Source of the DNA: SAR86 cluster bacterium
Lineage (GTDB): Bacteria; Pseudomonadota; Gammaproteobacteria; Pseudomonadales; Pseudohongiellaceae
NCBI GenBank assembly: GCA_002402175.1
Contig: NVVJ01000017.1
Location: 552 to 38,333 of the forward strand
Length of the DNA: 37,782 nt
Direction: 5' to 3'
Every line of letters begins with the position of its first letter. Position 1 is the stretch's first letter. Positions 26,428 to 35,833 of the stretch are shown here, one piece after another. The notes under the pieces were generated by a model that had not been told where the DNA came from, did no database searches, and saw nothing but the letters and a program-made list of their open reading frames with translations. Made by a program: the position numbers and the translations under genes.

Positions 26428-28176
26428 TTACCAGGTTTCTGGTTCTTCTCGCCGCCTGACAAGAATATCCTCCATAATGAGATAGTCCAGATCAGTTCCC
26501 AGAAACATGCTTACTGCATCCTCCGGCGAACAAACCAATGCTTCACCAGGGCGATTCAACGTTGCATTAATTAGCATGCCATGGCCTGATTTCTTCTGGA
26601 AGCAACTCAATAATTTATGAAAATCTGGACTACTGTCTGAGTCAACTATTTGAGCGCGAGTGGTTCCATCAATATGAATAATTGAAGGATATTTTTTTCG
26701 CCAGGCATCGCTAACTGTAACGCTCAAACACATGTACTTATCTCGAGTTTGTGTTTCCGCAAATTCATCGGCAACTGATTCAAGTACACTGGCAGAATAT
26801 GGACGCCAGGGCTCTCTGAATTTTACCTGATTGTTCAGCTTTCCTGTGACCTCTGCCTGAGTTGGATCAGCAAGAATACTTCGATTGCCCAAGGCTCTGG
26901 CACCAAATTCCATCCTGCCTCGAAACCATGCAAGAATATGACCTTCTGCCAGTAGTTCTGCGGCCTTCTCAAATGGGTTTTCCAGTACTTCCCAAAGTGG
27001 TTTGTCCCTGTTGGCTTTACACGCCTCGATACACTGGGCCGTTGTATAAGATGGCCCCAGATACATATTTTTTACGGCGCTGGTTTTAACACCCGATTCG
27101 CGAATGGCATAGGACGCCGCTCCGATTGCCGTTCCTGAATCACTGCAAGCCGGGTGAACTATTAATTCCTTAACCATCGGTAACGATTGCAGCCGCTGAT
27201 TGAGTCGAATATTCATGGAGCCCGTACCTGCTATGGCGAGCCTTCCAGTCTCTTGTAAAATATCGGACAAGTAATGCACCACTAGCTGTGCGGCCAGGTC
27301 TTCATAGAGCTTTTGAACCGCTGCTGCATAGTGGACATAGGGATCGTCTACCAAATTGCCTACTCTTCGCGGTCCAAGTAAATCTACTAACTTCTGGCTA
27401 AAGTAGTGCCCCTTGGACTTCGCTTTATAACGACGCAGACCAACTGTGCCTATAAGCGTGTTATCAACTCTAAAGTTGTTGCCTTTGAGATGCGCAAGAT
27501 AGGACAAGTCATACTTATTCGGATCGCCAAACGCGGCGATTCCCATTACCTTGAATTCACCATCTAATGTATCAAAGCCAAGATAATCGGTAAGAGCCGC
27601 ATACATGCCGCAAAGTGAATCCGGGTTATAGAATTCCTTAACTCGAACAATTTTTCCGTTCTCTCCATAACCAAGGAATATATTTGAATACTCACCTTTT
27701 GAGTCATTACAAAATATTGCCGTCTTCTGTGATGACTCGTTCAGATGATAGCAACTACTAGCATGTGCGAGCTGATGCTCAACGGGAATGATTTTTACCT
27801 TATCGCTCCGGATTTGAAGCTTTTCCAATAGCTGGTTCAATTCCTTTCGGTATCTGCGATAGCGACGATTGCCATTAAGAACACTATCTACCGATCGGTC
27901 TGGCGCATACCAGTGTCGATACGCGTAGTGCCACCTGGCCTTGTTAAATAGTGAGACCGGTGCATAGGGGATAGCTATCTGATTGACGTCTGAAGGCTTT
28001 AACCCTGCAATTTGTAAACAATGCCGAGCTGAATGAAACGGCAATTCGCCTTTCGCGTGTTTACGGCGTATGAGGCGTTCTTCTTCGATGGCGGCTATTA
28101 ATTCCCCATCGATAAAGACTGCCGCTGCCGGATCGTGGCCTACTGCACCTGATAGCCCTAGAGTTACTGTTGTCAT
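26428..28176 (-). CDS. Carbamoyltransferase (NodU/CmcH family), probable LPS core O-carbamoyltransferase
   Basis: 582 residues from the chosen ATG. The N-terminal kinase-like domain has LGLSGAVGHDPAAAVFIDGELIAAIEEERL, GELPFHSARHCL and VEHQLAHASSCYH. The C-terminal YrdC-like part has RGRMEFGARALGNRSILADP and RPYSASVL. These are the standard motifs of enzymes that put a carbamoyl group from carbamoyl phosphate on a sugar hydroxyl. In P. aeruginosa a homologue (WapO) lies at the same place in the core operon and carbamoylates a core heptose, so that role is likely here. The ATG is four bases after the kinase stop. A longer frame to 28284 overlaps the kinase and lacks the family N-terminus. Confidence 0.92.
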   Translation of the reverse strand: MTTVTLGLSGAVGHDPAAAVFIDGELIAAIEEERLIRRKHAKGELPFHSARHCLQIAGLKPSDVNQIAIPYAPVSLFNKARWHYAYRHWYAPDRSVDSVLNGNRRYRRYRKELNQLLEKLQIRSDKVKIIPVEHQLAHASSCYHLNESSQKTAIFCNDSKGEYSNIFLGYGENGKIVRVKEFYNPDSLCGMYAALTDYLGFDTLDGEFKVMGIAAFGDPNKYDLSYLAHLKGNNFRVDNTLIGTVGLRRYKAKSKGHYFSQKLVDLLGPRRVGNLVDDPYVHYAAAVQKLYEDLAAQLVVHYLSDILQETGRLAIAGTGSMNIRLNQRLQSLPMVKELIVHPACSDSGTAIGAASYAIRESGVKTSAVKNMYLGPSYTTAQCIEACKANRDKPLWEVLENPFEKAAELLAEGHILAWFRGRMEFGARALGNRSILADPTQAEVTGKLNNQVKFREPWRPYSASVLESVADEFAETQTRDKYMCLSVTVSDAWRKKYPSIIHIDGTTRAQIVDSDSSPDFHKLLSCFQKKSGHGMLINATLNRPGEALVCSPEDAVSMFLGTDLDYLIMEDILVRRREEPETW

Positions 28177-28180
28177 AGCT

Positions 28181-29665
28181 TTAACCAGCTCGGTATTGTT
28201 CGATTTGTTCACACATATTTTTGACAGGCAATTCAAGAGAGCTGTTAATCCAGTTCTTCTGGAATCTAACCAAGTCAGCTTCAATACTTCGTTGAAACGT
28301 ATTCAATGATTTATGTCGTTTCATCGAATCAAGATCAAGCACAACTAATTGCTTATCTCGGATTATAAAATTTGTCGCCTTCATATCACCATGACTAATT
28401 CGATAATCACTCATTCTCTCAAAAAGCTGCCGAAACAGATCAGCCACTTCTTTGAACTTATCTTGCACCAAATTTTCTTTCTGTTCGTTGATCAGATTCG
28501 CATTTTTCCATTGCGTTCCCAAATCCTCACCCAGAACACGTTCACAAAGAAAATAGGCTCTTCTTCTAAATATCCAGAATAAACGCTCCTCGATAAATAG
28601 ATAGGGGTGTGCTGTTCCTATACCTAGCATTTCCAGTACCGAGGCATTTCGCCATGAATGATGTGCACGACTTGGCCGGCAACTTCTCGACAAGCCATGC
28701 CAGAAATTTTTAATATTATACCGTTTCAATACATAGTCGCGGTCATCAATCTTCACTAAGGCTACCGTAGAAGAATTTCCTTTTTTTAGCATGTTCTCTG
28801 GTTTGATATATGCGTCTGGATTTTCGATAAAGCGCTCAAGCTCTGGAGAATAAATGGAGCGATCATAGACACAAAACTTTCGAATACTGCGCTCACTACC
28901 GCTTGCCGAAGTTGAACGAAACAGTTTTCGCTCAAATTTACTAAGCCTTTGCCGCCGAGCCAACTTAACCTGTTCATGAAAACCGGCATTATCATTGTCG
29001 CTAATGACCGATGTATGATTCTGATATATCTGCAACAAAGAAGTAATTTTCTCATCACCGGCAATTGAGAATTGAGCAAAGAACAAGGCCAGATTTTGTA
29101 GGCGTGCTTTAGAATCCAGCCCGCCCTCTTCAGAGACTATACCGCCACCGTCGAGTAAATAAACACGCTCTCCCCAGCGCATGAAATTGTCCAGGTGAAT
29201 ATCGCTCTGACAAATCCCAGACTGATGACATTGCGCAATTAGCTTGATTGCAAGGCTCATCACTTCATCTTTTGTGGTTTCGCTATCGGCATTGTCGAAT
29301 AACACCGCCAAAGGGGTGCCATGATGCAAGTACTCGGTAATCAGCACGCCACCTCGCTGATCTTCCATTAACCCCTGCATCAAAAGGGCAGGAGTGGGTA
29401 TATCCGACTGTATGAGCTGATTAATTCCTTCTAGATCGCGCCGCATATTCCGCTTGAAATGACGAGCATGAAAAAATAGCTTCGCTATAACCTGTTTGCC
29501 ATTCCATTGCGCCAAGGCTACCAGGCGCCGGCCCGGCACAAGACGAAGAATTGATTCAATTTTAAGAATGTCCTGCCCTTTTGGCACCTGAGACAGAGAC
29601 AGGTAGAACGGAGTAGAGATATTTCGCCCCATTGAATTTAATTCCGCGCAGGAAAGTGGCGTCAT
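28181..29665 (-). CDS. Two-domain LPS-core kinase-like protein (WaaP/Kdo-kinase superfamily)
   Basis: 494 residues holding two protein-kinase-like domains in one chain. The first has a catalytic-loop match QSDIHLDNF (Asp155, Asn160) and LLDGGG (Asp172). The second has ISHGDMKATNF (Asp427, Asn432) and VVLDLDS (Asp444), with a lysine in YVLKRYN as its likely ATP-site lysine. Both look able to bind ATP and metal. By neighbours (WaaP upstream, carbamoyltransferase downstream) it probably phosphorylates core heptose. The P. aeruginosa operon also carries extra kinases here. The start could instead be TTG at 29674, overlapping the WaaP stop as TTGA; neither has a clear ribosome-binding site. Confidence 0.82.
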   Translation of the reverse strand: MTPLSCAELNSMGRNISTPFYLSLSQVPKGQDILKIESILRLVPGRRLVALAQWNGKQVIAKLFFHARHFKRNMRRDLEGINQLIQSDIPTPALLMQGLMEDQRGGVLITEYLHHGTPLAVLFDNADSETTKDEVMSLAIKLIAQCHQSGICQSDIHLDNFMRWGERVYLLDGGGIVSEEGGLDSKARLQNLALFFAQFSIAGDEKITSLLQIYQNHTSVISDNDNAGFHEQVKLARRQRLSKFERKLFRSTSASGSERSIRKFCVYDRSIYSPELERFIENPDAYIKPENMLKKGNSSTVALVKIDDRDYVLKRYNIKNFWHGLSRSCRPSRAHHSWRNASVLEMLGIGTAHPYLFIEERLFWIFRRRAYFLCERVLGEDLGTQWKNANLINEQKENLVQDKFKEVADLFRQLFERMSDYRISHGDMKATNFIIRDKQLVVLDLDSMKRHKSLNTFQRSIEADLVRFQKNWINSSLELPVKNMCEQIEQYRAG

Positions 29666-29670
29666 TGTGT

Positions 29671-30495
29671 TCAATTTGAAGAGCCAAGCTTTTTGTACAT
29701 TAACTCTGCGCGGTTCTTCACAGTAGTCCAGAACATGCCGTCGTCTTTCAATGCACTACGTAGGTCGAGTTTACTATAGCATCTGATAAAACGAAGTTGG
29801 TCTGCCTTTGTTAGTCCAATGTCCATTGCCGAAAAATACAGCCCGGCGACATCCTTTACAATCCAACGCTGACCCAGGTTTCTTTTTATCAGTGCCCGAT
29901 GAAGATCTATTAACGAAAGCTTCGGGGTATTGTCTAAGTCGGAGTTAGGCTTATCCTGATGAAGTAAAAAATGGCAAAGATAGAAATCCCGATGGCAAAC
30001 ACCTCCATTGTGAAGTAACTGACTAATCTCAGCGACTTTTTCAATTAGCTGTTTTTTCTCTCGGAATTTTGGCTTCGATTGTTTCCAGCTTTTACAATAG
30101 TCTTCAAGGCTGATTGTTTCTATTAAATCTTCGGTAACAATAAATGATTGTCGCTTGGCCGGGTTCCATCCTCGACTGCCGTAGGCGACTGACTTCATCG
30201 TGTCTACGCCTAATGCCTTGAGCTTGGCGATAGCTTGCCACTCATTTTCGGCACCGAGTATTGGCATTTTAAGTTGAAACAGATTCTTAAACACTTCCCG
30301 CCAGCCAACTCCATGGTGAAGCTTGACGAAAAAACTATGGCCATTAAGATTGAATTGTAGTGTCTTACGCCCTTTTACTTCGCGAAATATTCTACCCTCT
30401 ATGGCGCTAAGTTGATCGAATGGATCTCCTGAGCGCAACATGGACCTGAACTCATCGTTTAAAAAAAGCATTCGGTACTTTCGATCATTTCCCAT
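29671..30495 (-). CDS. waaP: LPS core heptose(I) kinase
   Basis: About 274 residues. It matches E. coli WaaP along its length: DPFDQLSAIEGRIFREVKGRKTLQF, KMPILGAENEWQAIAKLKALGVDTM, FIVTEDLIETISLEDYC, and the catalytic loop CHRDFYLCHFLLH (Asp170) followed by SLIDLHRA. The enzyme phosphorylates the first core heptose, which is important for outer-membrane stability. The ATG at 30495 overlaps the end of waaG by 11 bases; a TTG at 30519 and an ATG at 30471 are alternatives, and the region equivalent to the E. coli start is near 30471. It overlaps or abuts the double-kinase gene, so the operon is tightly coupled. Confidence 0.95.
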   Translation of the reverse strand: MGNDRKYRMLFLNDEFRSMLRSGDPFDQLSAIEGRIFREVKGRKTLQFNLNGHSFFVKLHHGVGWREVFKNLFQLKMPILGAENEWQAIAKLKALGVDTMKSVAYGSRGWNPAKRQSFIVTEDLIETISLEDYCKSWKQSKPKFREKKQLIEKVAEISQLLHNGGVCHRDFYLCHFLLHQDKPNSDLDNTPKLSLIDLHRALIKRNLGQRWIVKDVAGLYFSAMDIGLTKADQLRFIRCYSKLDLRSALKDDGMFWTTVKNRAELMYKKLGSSN

Positions 30496-31627
30496 TGTCT
30501 TGGCCTGAGAATTTACCAAGTTGCTCGATCATATCCACAGCCACTTTCGGCATGGAATACAATTCATCTTTTTTTCCATATTCCAGTCCTTTCTCAGACC
30601 AGCTTGCTGTATCCAGGTTTTCTAACATGCTCAGCAAGCGCTGATTCAGATTTAGCTGATCGAAAGGTTCAGCGCAAACTTCACCCGAGCCTGCCTGTTC
30701 TATATGGAAAGCATAGCCGCAGCTAGCCGTAGTCAATACCGGAAGCCCTGCGATTGTTGCTTCTAACAATACATAACCTGCGCTTTCAACATATGCCGGA
30801 TGAAGTAATAGGTCAGCGCCAACCAGAAAACGAGGAATATCATCGCGCCCCTGTAAAATGGTGACCTTATTCTCTAGCCCTAATTTTTTTGCCAGCTTGA
30901 GAAATCGACCTGGTCTGTCCTGACCAACCAGCATGTAGTGACATTTGCTTCGCAATTCATCAGGCAAGGAGGCAATTGCCCGTAGCGAGCGATCAACTCC
31001 TTTGATTCGAAATCCAGACCCTATTTGTAAAATCAGCTTTTGATCATTGCTAATATTGAATTCATCGCGAAATTCCTTTCGCATTTTCAAATCACGATAC
31101 TCCACCATTCTGTCACGTGCTATACCAGGCGGTACTTCATGCAGGCGCTCAGAGCAAAAAGGATAATATTTATTGAAGGCATTACGCTGTTGCGGAGAGA
31201 GGATCAATACTTCTGTTGTTGAATTCTTACTCAAAACAGATTCTTCATAGTGTCTGAAATGGCGAAACCTGGCCGTATATTTGTAGTAGAAGGCGCGCTG
31301 TGTTTCGGCCTTTTCGGCAAAGCAGGGGTCAGCCGCAAAATAAATATCCAGCAGTGGCATTTTGTTAAATCCAACAACTTTATGTTGCTCTTGTCTGGAA
31401 AGTGCCTGCTCCACCCACGCAGTGAAACGCTGATAGAGTTTGATTCTGCTGTGCGCTTTAACTGGAACAATCGTCAAATTTATATTGTCAGGAATATCGC
31501 CTTGCCAGCCAAGGGTATACACATCGATTTCATGCCCTCGGCTCAGGCATTCCTTAACAATTCGGAGAAAATCCCGCTGCTGTCCACCGAAAGGAAAGTA
31601 GGAATAAATGAGAAAACTCAGTTTCAT
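30485..31627 (-). CDS. waaG: LPS core glucosyltransferase I (GT4 family)
   Basis: 380 residues, normal for WaaG. The N-terminus SFLIYSYFPFGGQQRDFLRI, the mid-region IYFAADPCF and YKYTARFRHFRHYEE, and the donor-site motif HPAYVESAGYVLLEATIAGLPV (the E-x7-E of GT4 retaining enzymes) all fit. It adds the first hexose to heptose II of the core at the cytoplasmic face of the inner membrane. In Pseudomonas-type cores that sugar is galactosamine, so the sugar used here is not certain. The ATG lies nine bases after the waaC stop and the gene overlaps waaP. Confidence 0.94.
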   Translation of the reverse strand: MKLSFLIYSYFPFGGQQRDFLRIVKECLSRGHEIDVYTLGWQGDIPDNINLTIVPVKAHSRIKLYQRFTAWVEQALSRQEQHKVVGFNKMPLLDIYFAADPCFAEKAETQRAFYYKYTARFRHFRHYEESVLSKNSTTEVLILSPQQRNAFNKYYPFCSERLHEVPPGIARDRMVEYRDLKMRKEFRDEFNISNDQKLILQIGSGFRIKGVDRSLRAIASLPDELRSKCHYMLVGQDRPGRFLKLAKKLGLENKVTILQGRDDIPRFLVGADLLLHPAYVESAGYVLLEATIAGLPVLTTASCGYAFHIEQAGSGEVCAEPFDQLNLNQRLLSMLENLDTASWSEKGLEYGKKDELYSMPKVAVDMIEQLGKFSGQDNGK

Positions 31628-31636
31628 ATTGGCTTG

Positions 31637-32716
31637 TTATGCTTCTATTAGTTTTTCAAATTGCTGCCAAACCATTTCCGGTCTATAGGACGAAAAACAC
31701 GGCGGCATTACTGCAAACGATGTGCCTTCATATTCATCTGTTACGCCTGGACCAGTATAGCTACAGACTTTCTTCACACAAGGGGCGCAATTTAAATTTG
31801 AATTCAAATGCAGCTGCCTGTTTCCAAATGTGCCTGAAAGACCTGGGTTCGTAGGGCCATAAAGAGATACCGTAGGTTTAGCCAGCGCAGCTGCAAGGTG
31901 CCCCAGCCCGGTGTCGACTGAAATAACACCTTCAGATTGCTGAATATGATTTGCCAGCCCCGAGAGCGACTGCTTACCGAGTACTGTAATTTTACTATTG
32001 CCCTCGGAAATAAATTCCGCTCTTTGCTTCTCTGTTTCATCTCCCCACGGGAGCAAAACTTCAAATCCTGAATTTGTTGCAATATGTGCGAGCTGACGCC
32101 AATAATATTCTGGCCAATGTTTGGTGTGCCAAGTAGTGCCATGTAAAAAAATTACTTTTTTCGAAGGGCTTTCTTCAGAATCACTATTTTCTGAATCATT
32201 CTTGCCAATTCGCTGAACATCAATTCCGTAGTCGATAATGTCTTTATCGTATTCGTATTGAAGCGCACGAGAAAAAAGCTGACGCACTCTATCAACGGCG
32301 TGTTCAGTCCAGGGCACCGAATACACTTTATTGTAGAACAGAGTTGCCATTGGTTCTCTTATAGTTCTATTACTCAAGCCAATGGTAAGCCCTTTGGACA
32401 TACGGCTGATAACACCACTTTTAATCAAACCCTGGGCATCTATTACCAGGTCATAATGTTCGCCCTGCAATAATTTCTTAAAAGAACGGATTTCATGATT
32501 CAAATAGGTCTTAACTATATTTCGACGCCAGCGTCTCATGGCAATGGGAATAACCTTGTCCACGGCGGGGTGCCAACCAGGAACTTCAACAAAATTTTCT
32601 TCGACCACCCAGTCAAACACAATGTCTTTGCGCGCATTATGGGCATCTGTTACGGCGGGAAGCGTGTGAATTATATCTCCCAAGGATGAAACTTTAACTA
32701 TTAATACTCGCAACAA
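31637..32716 (-). CDS. waaC: LPS heptosyltransferase I
   Basis: 359 residues (GT9 family). The N-terminus RVLIVKVSSLGDIIHTLPAVTDA is diagnostic for WaaC, as are LVIDAQGLIKSG and VISVDTGLGHLAAALAKPTVSLYGPTNPGL. It adds the first heptose from ADP-heptose onto Kdo of lipid A. No ATG fits. Two consecutive TTG codons (32716 and 32713) precede the conserved N-terminus, with AAGGA four or seven bases upstream, so the second TTG has the better spacing. An unusual feature is a cysteine-containing stretch NCAPCVKKVCSYTGPG before the C-terminus. Nine bases separate it from waaF. Confidence 0.95.
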   Translation of the reverse strand: MLRVLIVKVSSLGDIIHTLPAVTDAHNARKDIVFDWVVEENFVEVPGWHPAVDKVIPIAMRRWRRNIVKTYLNHEIRSFKKLLQGEHYDLVIDAQGLIKSGVISRMSKGLTIGLSNRTIREPMATLFYNKVYSVPWTEHAVDRVRQLFSRALQYEYDKDIIDYGIDVQRIGKNDSENSDSEESPSKKVIFLHGTTWHTKHWPEYYWRQLAHIATNSGFEVLLPWGDETEKQRAEFISEGNSKITVLGKQSLSGLANHIQQSEGVISVDTGLGHLAAALAKPTVSLYGPTNPGLSGTFGNRQLHLNSNLNCAPCVKKVCSYTGPGVTDEYEGTSFAVMPPCFSSYRPEMVWQQFEKLIEA

Positions 32717-32725
32717 ACTATCCTT

Positions 32726-33775
32726 TTAATTCTTCTCGAGTGCAATTAGTTCACTTACTGCATCTGTGGCTCTGGCAGGCTCAAGTTCTGTTAAACATTT
32801 TAGATGACCAAAGGGGCAGTCGCGTTTGAAACATGGCCTGCAGTCAATATCGGTAGTGAGTAATCTCACCCGGTCGGCCAATGGTGGCGTAAAATCAGGC
32901 GATGTTGAACCATAAAGCGCAACCACCGGCTTATCAAGCGCTGCGGCTATATGCATTAAACCAGAATCATTAGAAATAACGGCACTGGCGACTGACATTA
33001 GATCAATTGCCTGGGCAAGGCTTGTTCGCCCTGCGAGGCTAACGCAGCTTTGCTGTTGCTTTGACTCAATATTGTCCACAATGGCAGCGGCGATCGTTTT
33101 ATCGCTAGCCGAGCCAAATATCCACACCTTCCAACCATCGGCTATTAACGTTGAGCACGCGGATGCAAAATGCTTTGCTGGCCATTGCTTAGCCGCACCA
33201 AATTCGGCACCAGGGCAAATTGCCAATATTTTACTGCCGGCTTCAAGTTTAAAGTCAGATAAAGTTGCAGTAACACTTGCGGGATCTGTTTGCAGGTTCG
33301 GTTTCTGGGTCGCTGGCAATCCATTTTCAAAACTGGAATCTGCTAAAGCGGAAAAACGTTGGACCATTAAAGGGAGTTTATCCTTATTCAATTTCCTGCA
33401 ATCGGTTAGCAGCATGTCACGCCACTCCCCGCGCCAGCCAATTCGGCGAGGAATTCCGGCATGAAAAGGTATAAGTGCTGATTTGAAAGAGTTTGGCAGG
33501 ACTATGGCAGTAGTAAAATTATCACTGTTCAGCGACTTTCCGAGCGCTCGTCGCTCTAGCAGCTTCAATTCCCCAGACTTAAACGGAAAATCAATACTTC
33601 GATCTACTTCAGGCATCCGCTCCAGTAGTGGTCGCGTCCAGGCGGGTGCCATCACGGATATTCGACAATTCTGATGCTTTAATTTTAGTCGGATAAAAAG
33701 CGACTGGGCCATTACCATATCGCCAATCCACGAAGGCCCAACCACCAGAATATTTTCTAGGCTATCTTGCGTCAT
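32726..33775 (-). CDS. waaF: LPS heptosyltransferase II
   Basis: 349 residues (GT9 family). Hallmarks are ILVVGPSWIGDMVMAQSLFIRLK at the N-terminus, AIVLPNSFKSALIPFHAGIPRRIGWRGE, CPGAEFGAAKQWPAKHFA, and SNDSGLMHIAAALDKPVVALYGST. It adds the second heptose to the first. CRPCFKRDCPFGHLKC near the end is the usual WaaF cysteine-rich segment. It is the first gene of the operon waaF-waaC-waaG-waaP-kinase-carbamoyltransferase, where all spacings are 11 bases or less or overlapping. A 60-base gap separates it from the upstream ATPase gene and may hold the operon promoter, though none is obvious. Confidence 0.96.
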   Translation of the reverse strand: MTQDSLENILVVGPSWIGDMVMAQSLFIRLKLKHQNCRISVMAPAWTRPLLERMPEVDRSIDFPFKSGELKLLERRALGKSLNSDNFTTAIVLPNSFKSALIPFHAGIPRRIGWRGEWRDMLLTDCRKLNKDKLPLMVQRFSALADSSFENGLPATQKPNLQTDPASVTATLSDFKLEAGSKILAICPGAEFGAAKQWPAKHFASACSTLIADGWKVWIFGSASDKTIAAAIVDNIESKQQQSCVSLAGRTSLAQAIDLMSVASAVISNDSGLMHIAAALDKPVVALYGSTSPDFTPPLADRVRLLTTDIDCRPCFKRDCPFGHLKCLTELEPARATDAVSELIALEKN

Positions 33776-33835
33776 TTAATCCATCAGTTTCAGATCGCCT
33801 GATTTGTCAGGGTAGTAAATAGGGGGCGGTGTAAG

Positions 33836-35635
33836 TTATTTACTATCTATGTTATCTGGTGTAACTCGTAGAACTTCTTTAAGCGTCGTCAGGCCCGCAG
33901 CGACTTTTTGCGCACCACTCAAGCGTAAGCTTAGCATACCTTCTTTATAGGCCTGTCTGCGCAAGCCTGGGAGATCGGACTTACTGTCTGCAAACGATTG
34001 TAACGATTCGCCAAAAGGCATTACCTCATAAATACCTTCTCTGCCTTTAAATCCCGTTTCTCGACATTCCAGACAACCAACTGCTTCGGCCGCTTTTTTA
34101 GGTAGTTTCACTTTCCATGGCTGAGTCAGTGCAGTCCAAGCTTCGGGATCCATTTCCGTCTGCTGTTTACAATGAGGACATAGCACTCTCACCAAGCGCT
34201 GCGCCATAATTCCGATAACGGTGGCTTTGATAAGATAGGAAGGCACGCCAAGTTCTAACAACCGAGTTATCGCTGAGGGAGCATCGTTGGTATGTAATGT
34301 TGTGAATACCAGATGGCCTGTTAGGGCTGCCTGTATAGCCATTTCTGCCGTTGCCAGATCGCGTATTTCACCGATCATAATAATGTCGGGGTCTTGTCGT
34401 AGCAGCGCTTTGACGCCATCAGCAAAGTTCAGATCAATATTTTCCTGCACCTGCATCTGATTAAAACTATCTTCCACCATCTCGATTGGATCTTCGATGG
34501 TACAGACATTGACCTCTTCGGTTGCCAAAGTTTTTAGTGTTGAATATAGGGTTGTCGTTTTGCCACTTCCCGTTGGCCCGGTAATGATTACAATTCCATT
34601 ATTGTTTTGAATTATTTCGTTCCAACGGTTTAGGTCTTCACTGATTAAACCTAATTCCTGAAATGGTTTTAACAATACCTCGGGGTCGAAAATTCGCATT
34701 ACCAATTTTTCACCAAATGCTGTTGGTAATGTTGATAGTCGCAATTCAACTTCGCTGCCACCTGGACTTTTGGTTTTAATTCGCCCGTCCTGTGGTTTAC
34801 GTTTTTCGGCGACATTCATACGACCGAGAATTTTAAGTCGACTGGTTACTGCGGCTAATACCTGCATTGGCAACGCGTAAACTGTATATAGAACTCCATC
34901 TATTCTAAATCTGATACTGCCTTTTTCTCGCCGTGGTTCAATATGAATATCACTGGCGCGTTGCTCAAAAGCATACTGCAAAATCCAGTCCACAACGTTC
35001 ACAATATGTTGGTCGTTAGCTTCTGGGGATTTCATATTGCCCAGCTCTAACATTTGTTCCAGGTTACCAATGCCTTTCTTGTGGGGCCCGCCCTCAGCAG
35101 CTCGGCTTATTGAACTGGACAAACTATAAAGCTCGGTCGTTAATCGGTTTATTTCTACTGGGTTTGAAACAACTCGTTTAATCTTTTTCTGTAGCACATG
35201 TTCCAGATCTGCTTCCCATGAATCGATATAGGGTTCAGCACTGGTTATTGTTACCTGAGTTTTTGTTACTTCAACAGCCAATATATGGTGCCGTTGAGTA
35301 AACCCGAAAGACATCACTTGCGTGACTGTTGCCGCGTCTATTTTTAAAGGATCAATTCGATAGTAGTCCTGGCCGCTTTGCGTGCTCAGTGCCATGGCTA
35401 AATTTTCTATATCGAGTTTGTGTCCATCCGCCTTGCGATCGTCCAGCTTAAGATCTGCCACATAGTGAAGTATATGCTTATCTCGATCTTCTAAAGATCG
35501 GCGATTATTAAGCACAAAGTCGTGGTCTTCCTGATTGATGCGACCGTCGGCCAGCAAGCCACCCAGAAAATCTCTCAAATCAAGTAAGGAATTGTTTTTG
35601 CGAGGGCGTGTTGGTTGCTGCTTGGTTGTTGTCAT
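33836..35635 (-). CDS. GspE/PulE/PilB-family secretion or pilus-assembly ATPase
   Basis: 599 residues. An N-terminal MshEN/T2SSE-N-like region (about 60-175) precedes the ATPase core: HIEPRREKGSIRFRIDGVL, Walker A GPTGSGKTT (353-361), Asp box CTIEDPIE, Walker B region DPDIIMIGEIRD and His box TTLHTNDA. A zinc site is formed by Cys486, Cys489, Cys521 and Cys524. The protein would power type II secretion or type IV/MSHA-like pilus assembly from the cytoplasm. No GspF/PilC, GspD or pilin gene lies beside it, so which machine it serves is unknown. It is on the same strand as waaF, 60 bases upstream. Confidence 0.93.
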   Translation of the reverse strand: MTTTKQQPTRPRKNNSLLDLRDFLGGLLADGRINQEDHDFVLNNRRSLEDRDKHILHYVADLKLDDRKADGHKLDIENLAMALSTQSGQDYYRIDPLKIDAATVTQVMSFGFTQRHHILAVEVTKTQVTITSAEPYIDSWEADLEHVLQKKIKRVVSNPVEINRLTTELYSLSSSISRAAEGGPHKKGIGNLEQMLELGNMKSPEANDQHIVNVVDWILQYAFEQRASDIHIEPRREKGSIRFRIDGVLYTVYALPMQVLAAVTSRLKILGRMNVAEKRKPQDGRIKTKSPGGSEVELRLSTLPTAFGEKLVMRIFDPEVLLKPFQELGLISEDLNRWNEIIQNNNGIVIITGPTGSGKTTTLYSTLKTLATEEVNVCTIEDPIEMVEDSFNQMQVQENIDLNFADGVKALLRQDPDIIMIGEIRDLATAEMAIQAALTGHLVFTTLHTNDAPSAITRLLELGVPSYLIKATVIGIMAQRLVRVLCPHCKQQTEMDPEAWTALTQPWKVKLPKKAAEAVGCLECRETGFKGREGIYEVMPFGESLQSFADSKSDLPGLRRQAYKEGMLSLRLSGAQKVAAGLTTLKEVLRVTPDNIDSK

Positions 35636-35833
35636 CTGATTATTCTTGGCTCAGGTGTCGATTAGTCAATTTATCTGTTTTACAGGTTTCTCAGTTTAAC
35701 CTTGTGTCGAGAAAAAACAAACTCCCACTAGTGGTTTCCGCTGCAAAAATGAGGCAACGCTCACCTTGTAATCTAAGAGTTGTGAGAAAACCCGATGTGA
35801 TTTCGAGACATACTAAGCAGGAATAGGCTGTTC

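Noticed and set aside
28177..28284. N-terminal extension of the carbamoyltransferase overlapping the kinase gene
   Set aside because: The family N-terminus begins at the ATG at 28176; the extra 36 residues are the kinase gene read in another frame.
35725..35734. Palindrome CCACTAGTGG followed on the minus strand by a T-run
   Set aside because: As a terminator it would leave only about three stem pairs once a loop is allowed, which is too weak to call.
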